This document shows, piece after piece, positions 14,034-18,041 of a stretch of 18,041 nt of DNA. This DNA is from an uncultured Roseburia sp. (GTDB lineage Bacteria; Bacillota; Clostridia; Lachnospirales; Lachnospiraceae). The stretch covers positions 1 through 18,041 of the forward strand of contig CAMENQ010000009.1 in NCBI GenBank assembly GCA_945928585.1, given 5' to 3'. Each line of letters opens with the position of its first letter. The first letter of the stretch is position 1. A model generated the notes under the pieces. The model had not been told where the DNA came from. It did not search any database and saw nothing but the letters and a program-made list of their open reading frames with translations. The position numbers were made by a program, and so were the translations under genes.

Positions 14034-15282
14034 CAAAGTTTCCTCCCTTCAAATCTTTTCCTTCAGCTATCATTTTCTTTTCTTTCTCCAATGCCTTCTG
14101 AAGCTTTATTTCATTCTTAATCAGCTGTTTCTGATGCTTAGCAAGATGTCTTTTTGTTTTCTTTTCAAGCTTCTTAGTCTTTTTAATCTGCTTTTCGTAA
14201 ACATCCTTCTTTGACTTAAAGGCCAGTGCAACAATACCTACGAATATCAGTATAACAAATGAATACATAAGTGAATATGTAGCTGTGTATCCATAACCTT
14301 CTATGTTCTGTGCTACAAGTTCTGATATTCTGCTGATAACAGGGCTGATAAGCTCATCCTGTGACAGGAATACTACTGTGTATAGTGCATTTAAGAGTAG
14401 CATTGGCTTGATTGTTGGTAATGTAATCTTCCAAAAACATTCCCATCCTGAACCACCATCTATTTTAGCTGCCTCATAAAGTGATGTATCAATTTTCTGT
14501 AATGCTGCCAGGAATATAAGAATCTGTACTCCCGAATACCAAAGCATCATAAGTATATTTTCAAATATGAAACTAACACCACTAGCCAGCCACATAGGAA
14601 GAAGAGATGTCAGTGCCTCTTCAATAAGTGAAAGGTCTACGGCCTGTATTGAACTTGTTTCACTTGTAATATAAGTCATAACCGGACCGCTTACAATGAT
14701 TACAGGAAGGAAATATATTGTTCTGAATATACCTTTTCCTTTTATCTTCATATTTAAAAGCATTGACATAAGCAATGCAAATACTACAATAAGCGGAACT
14801 GCCATAAGAAGCTTAATGGACATTGTACCTAAATCTACAACAAGCGTCTTTTCTTTTTCAAAGACTCTCTGATAGAAATAAAATCCCTTAAACTCCATAA
14901 TCTTACCATCTACATTGTGATAGTAAACATTGTGGAAAGTATAAACTACTGACATAATCAATGGATACAAGAAAAATACTAAAATACCGATTATGTATGG
15001 TGCCGTAAAGAGGTAACCGTTTCTTGCTTCTCTCTTTTTAAGCTTTCCTGTCTTAACCTTAACTTTTATCTTTTTCTTTTTGCCATATTCATCGTACAGC
15101 TCCACACGCTCACTCTGTGCTAAAAGTTCATCTACAGTATAAGTCTTCTTTTTTTCCTTCTTCTTTTTCTTATCATCAGAAGGAGCCTCAACTGCTGATG
15201 CAGCCTCTTTGGCTGCCTCAGCGGCTGTTAAATTTTCTTCATTGTTTTTAACTTCTAAATTGTCTGTTTTTGTTGATTTCAT
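14026..15282 (-). CDS. Sugar ABC transporter permease, MalF type, with charged tails
   Basis: A 418-residue permease. The membrane core runs from about 90 (YLFTAPYIIGILVFFLYPL) to about 355, with an EAA motif EAAKIDGGSGWECFWKITLP (270-289). Two features are unusual. An N-terminal tail of about 85 residues is rich in Ala, Glu and Lys, with a KKKKKEKKK run at 38-46. A C-terminal tail of about 60 residues (356-418) is strongly basic and looks like an alpha helix or coiled coil. Typical family members are close to 300 residues. The gene starts 11 bases after the DUF5696 stop and overlaps the next permease by eight bases. The tails may bind the ATPase, a neighbouring protein or the membrane surface; this is inference. 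Confidence 0.94.
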   Translation of the reverse strand: MKSTKTDNLEVKNNEENLTAAEAAKEAASAVEAPSDDKKKKKEKKKTYTVDELLAQSERVELYDEYGKKKKIKVKVKTGKLKKREARNGYLFTAPYIIGILVFFLYPLIMSVVYTFHNVYYHNVDGKIMEFKGFYFYQRVFEKEKTLVVDLGTMSIKLLMAVPLIVVFALLMSMLLNMKIKGKGIFRTIYFLPVIIVSGPVMTYITSETSSIQAVDLSLIEEALTSLLPMWLASGVSFIFENILMMLWYSGVQILIFLAALQKIDTSLYEAAKIDGGSGWECFWKITLPTIKPMLLLNALYTVVFLSQDELISPVISRISELVAQNIEGYGYTATYSLMYSFVILIFVGIVALAFKSKKDVYEKQIKKTKKLEKKTKRHLAKHQKQLIKNEIKLQKALEKEKKMIAEGKDLKGGNFDE

Positions 15283-15293
15283 CTATGTCTCAC

Positions 15294-17864
15294 CTACCTT
15301 ACAATATATGATTCTGCTTCGATAGTCATGTCATCAACAGTTACGTCGACATCTGAGAAGTTCACATACACCTTAACCCCGTTGCTGTAAGTTGTTATGC
15401 TTACATCACTATCTAACTTTTCGTGATTAACAATATATTCACCCTGAACCTTATCATTTACTTCCTTAAGCTTATTATAGTACTCTACAATCTGCTCCTG
15501 ATATTTTTCATACTCTGATGAGAAAATCCAGTTTGAATTAGTATTCTGTAACACTTCAGGACTTTCCTTCGTAATAAGGAAGGATGGTGATACACCTGTT
15601 TCAACCAGCTTTAAGAAATACTCTGTACTGTTTGCCTCAAAGTTTACATACTCTGAGTATAAATTCATGGTACCCTTAAGTACTGATGATACAAATGGTA
15701 TCTCGTCAGTTGCATATACATACATTGATGAACCTATACCAAAGTCAAGGTAAGCATCTGTATACTTCCAAAGATACATAAATGGTGAATCAAGTGCAAC
15801 ATCCATACCATTATCCTTGGCATTTTTAAGTGCATCCTCATAATATTTCATAGTAGACTGTCTGTTATAGTTTTCATCATTATCCTGATAACAGAAAAGA
15901 TTGTTTGACATACCGCTAAATGCAACATTTTTAATATCACTGTCTAACAAATCCTCTATTAAATCATCTACGTACTCTTTAGTCTTATATGGATAGAGGA
16001 ATCTGAATGTCTTAAACACTTCATTGAATCTCTGTGTTACTTCATATGTTCTTCCTGTAAGTGCTGAAATAGAAGTAAATACTGAACTTGTAAGTGAAGT
16101 ATTTATTGTAGTCATATCCTGTATAAGATATAAATCAACATTATCATTCTTCTCATACTCAGAATATAAATCTTTTATGCCACTATTACCTCCTACATCA
16201 CTGTCAGCTTTAAACTTGTAGATAGGTACATTATATATACCATCCTTCTGCCAACCCTGATATACAGCTAAGATATTTGTAACTCCGTTCTCAGAAAGAT
16301 CACCAATTATATCTTTTATGTCATCTGTTGTAGTAGCAACAACATTTCTTCTGAATATAAGGAAATCTTCCTTATCTACACCGAAGAAATCTATTCTTAT
16401 ATCAAAATTATCTTTTTGATTTGATACAATAATTCCCTCATCAATAAGCTCATCTCTAAGCTTATTTGCAAGTCCTGAATAGTTTGCTTCGTCACCACTT
16501 GTCAAAAGATATGTGACTGTTATGTCTCCAATCATTCTGTCCTTTGTGGTTGTTCTTCTCTCTGTGTTTCCCACACTATCGGTATATTCATTATATAGGC
16601 TTCTGTATACAAATTTTGCATAATTGTAATTTTCAAAACTTCTGTTTATACCATTAATGTTACCCATTATGGTAGCTCCGTACTCGCCTTCCTCTATTAT
16701 GCCTAATACCGCAATCTGTGTATCCTCAAATACAGTTCCAAAGTAAGGAATATTTAATACTTCTGCATCAGTAGAGAAATTTCTTGTTCCCTGAATACCT
16801 GTAGCGGATGATGTAGCTGCTTTAGTTGCCGTTGATGTATCGATTCCTACATCTGAACCATATGCCTGCTTTATAAACTGTCCTTTATATTTACCCTGTC
16901 CGTCCTGGAAGAAATCTTCATTTCTGACAATTATACCATTTCCATCAGGTAATATAAGGTATCCTTCTCTGTCACCTCTGTCTGAATGTCCAAGCATTTG
17001 GAAAACAAAGAGTTCTGACATAATGTAAGCTCCATTTGTCTCTGATACGGAACTTTCAGGTATTTCAACTTTTAAAGCACCTTTGTCTTCCATAGTGAGA
17101 ATTACATCAAGTTTGAAACCGTACTTTTCATAATCAAGATGTGCTGTTACACCTACTACTTTTCCGTCGTTTTTAACTTCTTCAGTAGTTACCTTACAGT
17201 CTGCCATTGTAGCATATACTCCGGCTGTTTCTGTGTACATACCGTATCTTGATGTAGCACCATCTTTATTATACTCAATATAATGTATAAGCAGGCCGTT
17301 TGTTGCAAAATCATATGCTGTCTGATTGTAACCCTTTGCCACTGCTTCTTCCGGTGTCATTGATGAACGTATTACTGCTCCTGACTTTTCATCTCTTAAG
17401 ATTATGCTTAAAGTGTCTTCCTTTAGATAAAGTTCGTATCCACCGTTTGAACATATATATTTATGTCCGTCTATATCTTCCTTTGAGGTACTTATGATAC
17501 CATTCTGCTTTGCCTGCTCTTTTCTTTCAGCTTCAGGAAGCTTTAAAAACTCTCTATACTTAAGCATAGTTGCTTCATCAACTGAACCTGCCTGTGATGC
17601 TCCTGATTTAAGGCTGTCAATCCATGTGGTATTTGCATTGCCGGAAGCAGCATCCGTACCTGTCGCATCTGTATCTGTACCTGTACCGTCTGCATCATTA
17701 TCTGCAGCTGCAGTATTGTCTGTGTTATCTACATTAGTCTGTGCATCATTGTTATTTGCATCCGAATCTGTACTGTCTGTAGTGGCAAATGAAATGATAG
17801 GTGTCAACATCAAACATACGACTGCTAAGCATAAGAGTCTTTTCATTTTCTTACTAATTACCAA
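15294..17864 (-). CDS. Secreted DUF5696-domain protein of the sugar transport operon
   Basis: An 856-residue exported protein of unknown function. It has a signal peptide (1-27, SFA before the likely cut), then an acidic low-complexity linker of Asp, Asn, Thr and Ala (28-79). A beta-rich region (about 120-490) and a segment resembling an (alpha/beta) barrel (about 495-770, including ILAVYQGWQKDGIYN) follow. A small C-terminal beta domain ends VYVNFSDVDVTVDDMTIEAE, as in many glycosidases. I recall this family as DUF5696, found beside carbohydrate ABC transporters. No catalytic acid pair is obvious. The start is TTG 17864, supported by GGAGAGGTGG nine bases upstream, and overlaps the previous gene by 11 bases. 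No sortase motif or C-terminal anchor is seen. Confidence 0.8.
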   Translation of the reverse strand: MVISKKMKRLLCLAVVCLMLTPIISFATTDSTDSDANNNDAQTNVDNTDNTAAADNDADGTGTDTDATGTDAASGNANTTWIDSLKSGASQAGSVDEATMLKYREFLKLPEAERKEQAKQNGIISTSKEDIDGHKYICSNGGYELYLKEDTLSIILRDEKSGAVIRSSMTPEEAVAKGYNQTAYDFATNGLLIHYIEYNKDGATSRYGMYTETAGVYATMADCKVTTEEVKNDGKVVGVTAHLDYEKYGFKLDVILTMEDKGALKVEIPESSVSETNGAYIMSELFVFQMLGHSDRGDREGYLILPDGNGIIVRNEDFFQDGQGKYKGQFIKQAYGSDVGIDTSTATKAATSSATGIQGTRNFSTDAEVLNIPYFGTVFEDTQIAVLGIIEEGEYGATIMGNINGINRSFENYNYAKFVYRSLYNEYTDSVGNTERRTTTKDRMIGDITVTYLLTSGDEANYSGLANKLRDELIDEGIIVSNQKDNFDIRIDFFGVDKEDFLIFRRNVVATTTDDIKDIIGDLSENGVTNILAVYQGWQKDGIYNVPIYKFKADSDVGGNSGIKDLYSEYEKNDNVDLYLIQDMTTINTSLTSSVFTSISALTGRTYEVTQRFNEVFKTFRFLYPYKTKEYVDDLIEDLLDSDIKNVAFSGMSNNLFCYQDNDENYNRQSTMKYYEDALKNAKDNGMDVALDSPFMYLWKYTDAYLDFGIGSSMYVYATDEIPFVSSVLKGTMNLYSEYVNFEANSTEYFLKLVETGVSPSFLITKESPEVLQNTNSNWIFSSEYEKYQEQIVEYYNKLKEVNDKVQGEYIVNHEKLDSDVSITTYSNGVKVYVNFSDVDVTVDDMTIEAESYIVR

Positions 17865-18041
17865 TTCGATACACCACCTCTCCGTAGATTGAAACTACAA
17901 ATCCTACAACCTGTGATGCAAGTATATAGATAACGATTGCCATCAATATAAATACAAAGGCTGTGAAGAATGTAAGTCCTATAACTTTACATGTTTCCTT
18001 AAATGAATAGTTATTTATTTCCTTAACTGACAGGAAAATAA
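17854..18041 (-). CDS. Membrane protein, C-terminal fragment, YIP1-like
   Basis: The last 62 codons of a gene that begins beyond the right edge. A basic stretch (VKEINNYSFKETCK) is followed by one or two hydrophobic segments (VIGLTFFTAFVFILMAIVIY and a second around ASQVVGFVVSIYG), ending GEVVYRIGN. The membrane pattern and the E-V-V-Y-R ending fit YIP1-family proteins that often accompany DUF5696 and sugar permeases, but only the tail is visible. The stop at 17854 overlaps the start of the DUF5696 gene by 11 bases, which suggests translational coupling within one operon. Confidence 0.55.
   Translation of the reverse strand, partial: IFLSVKEINNYSFKETCKVIGLTFFTAFVFILMAIVIYILASQVVGFVVSIYGEVVYRIGN
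17874..17883 (-). promoter_or_regulatory. Ribosome binding site deciding the TTG start of the DUF5696 gene
   Basis: GGAGAGGTGG on the minus strand lies nine bases before TTG 17864. An in-frame ATG at 17846 would be about 27 bases from this site and has no other site near it, so TTG is preferred. Confidence 0.6.

Noticed and set aside
1..18041. CRISPR arrays, tRNA or rRNA genes, transposase genes, prophage genes
   Set aside because: None was found on reading both strands.

Overview
The window reads as chromosomal DNA of an anaerobic, A+T-rich Bacillota, most likely a Lachnospiraceae-type Clostridia. The reasons are strong GGAGG-type ribosome binding sites, a T-box leader, the two-subunit iron-sulfur serine dehydratase, and a sugar ABC operon carrying a DUF5696 protein and an apparent YIP1-type membrane protein. 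All supported genes lie on the minus strand, so transcription runs from the high coordinates to the low.

Region 1 (18041 to 11205) is a carbohydrate uptake operon. It contains the end of a small membrane protein (YIP1-like), a large secreted DUF5696 protein, two tightly coupled MalF/MalG-type permeases, and last a lipoprotein solute-binding protein, closed by a perfect terminator. No ATPase gene is present. A structured 139-base gap precedes the binding protein.

Region 2 (11058 to 5585) is a cytoplasmic sugar-processing set: a GH36-type alpha-galactosidase with its own promoter, a GH43 enzyme without a signal peptide, and galactokinase with a probable own promoter. The simplest reading is that galactose- and arabinose-containing oligosaccharides are imported, cleaved inside the cell, and the galactose phosphorylated.

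Region 3 (5584 to 3834) holds sdaAB-sdaAA, the iron-sulfur L-serine dehydratase, preceded by a 71-base tandem repeat that folds into hairpins. No terminator separates it from the next unit.

Region 4 (3827 to 1) is a tryptophan biosynthesis operon: trpE, trpG, trpC and the start of trpF. trpD is absent from its usual place. The leader is about 740 bases and unusually complex. It has a T-box whose specifier codon (UGG) and tRNA-end-binding bulge (UGGC) both fit tRNA-Trp. It also has a candidate seven-residue leader peptide with two adjacent Trp codons running into a terminator hairpin, a third terminator-like hairpin, and two copies of a palindromic repeat. This leader and the DUF5696 module are the two items most worth following up.
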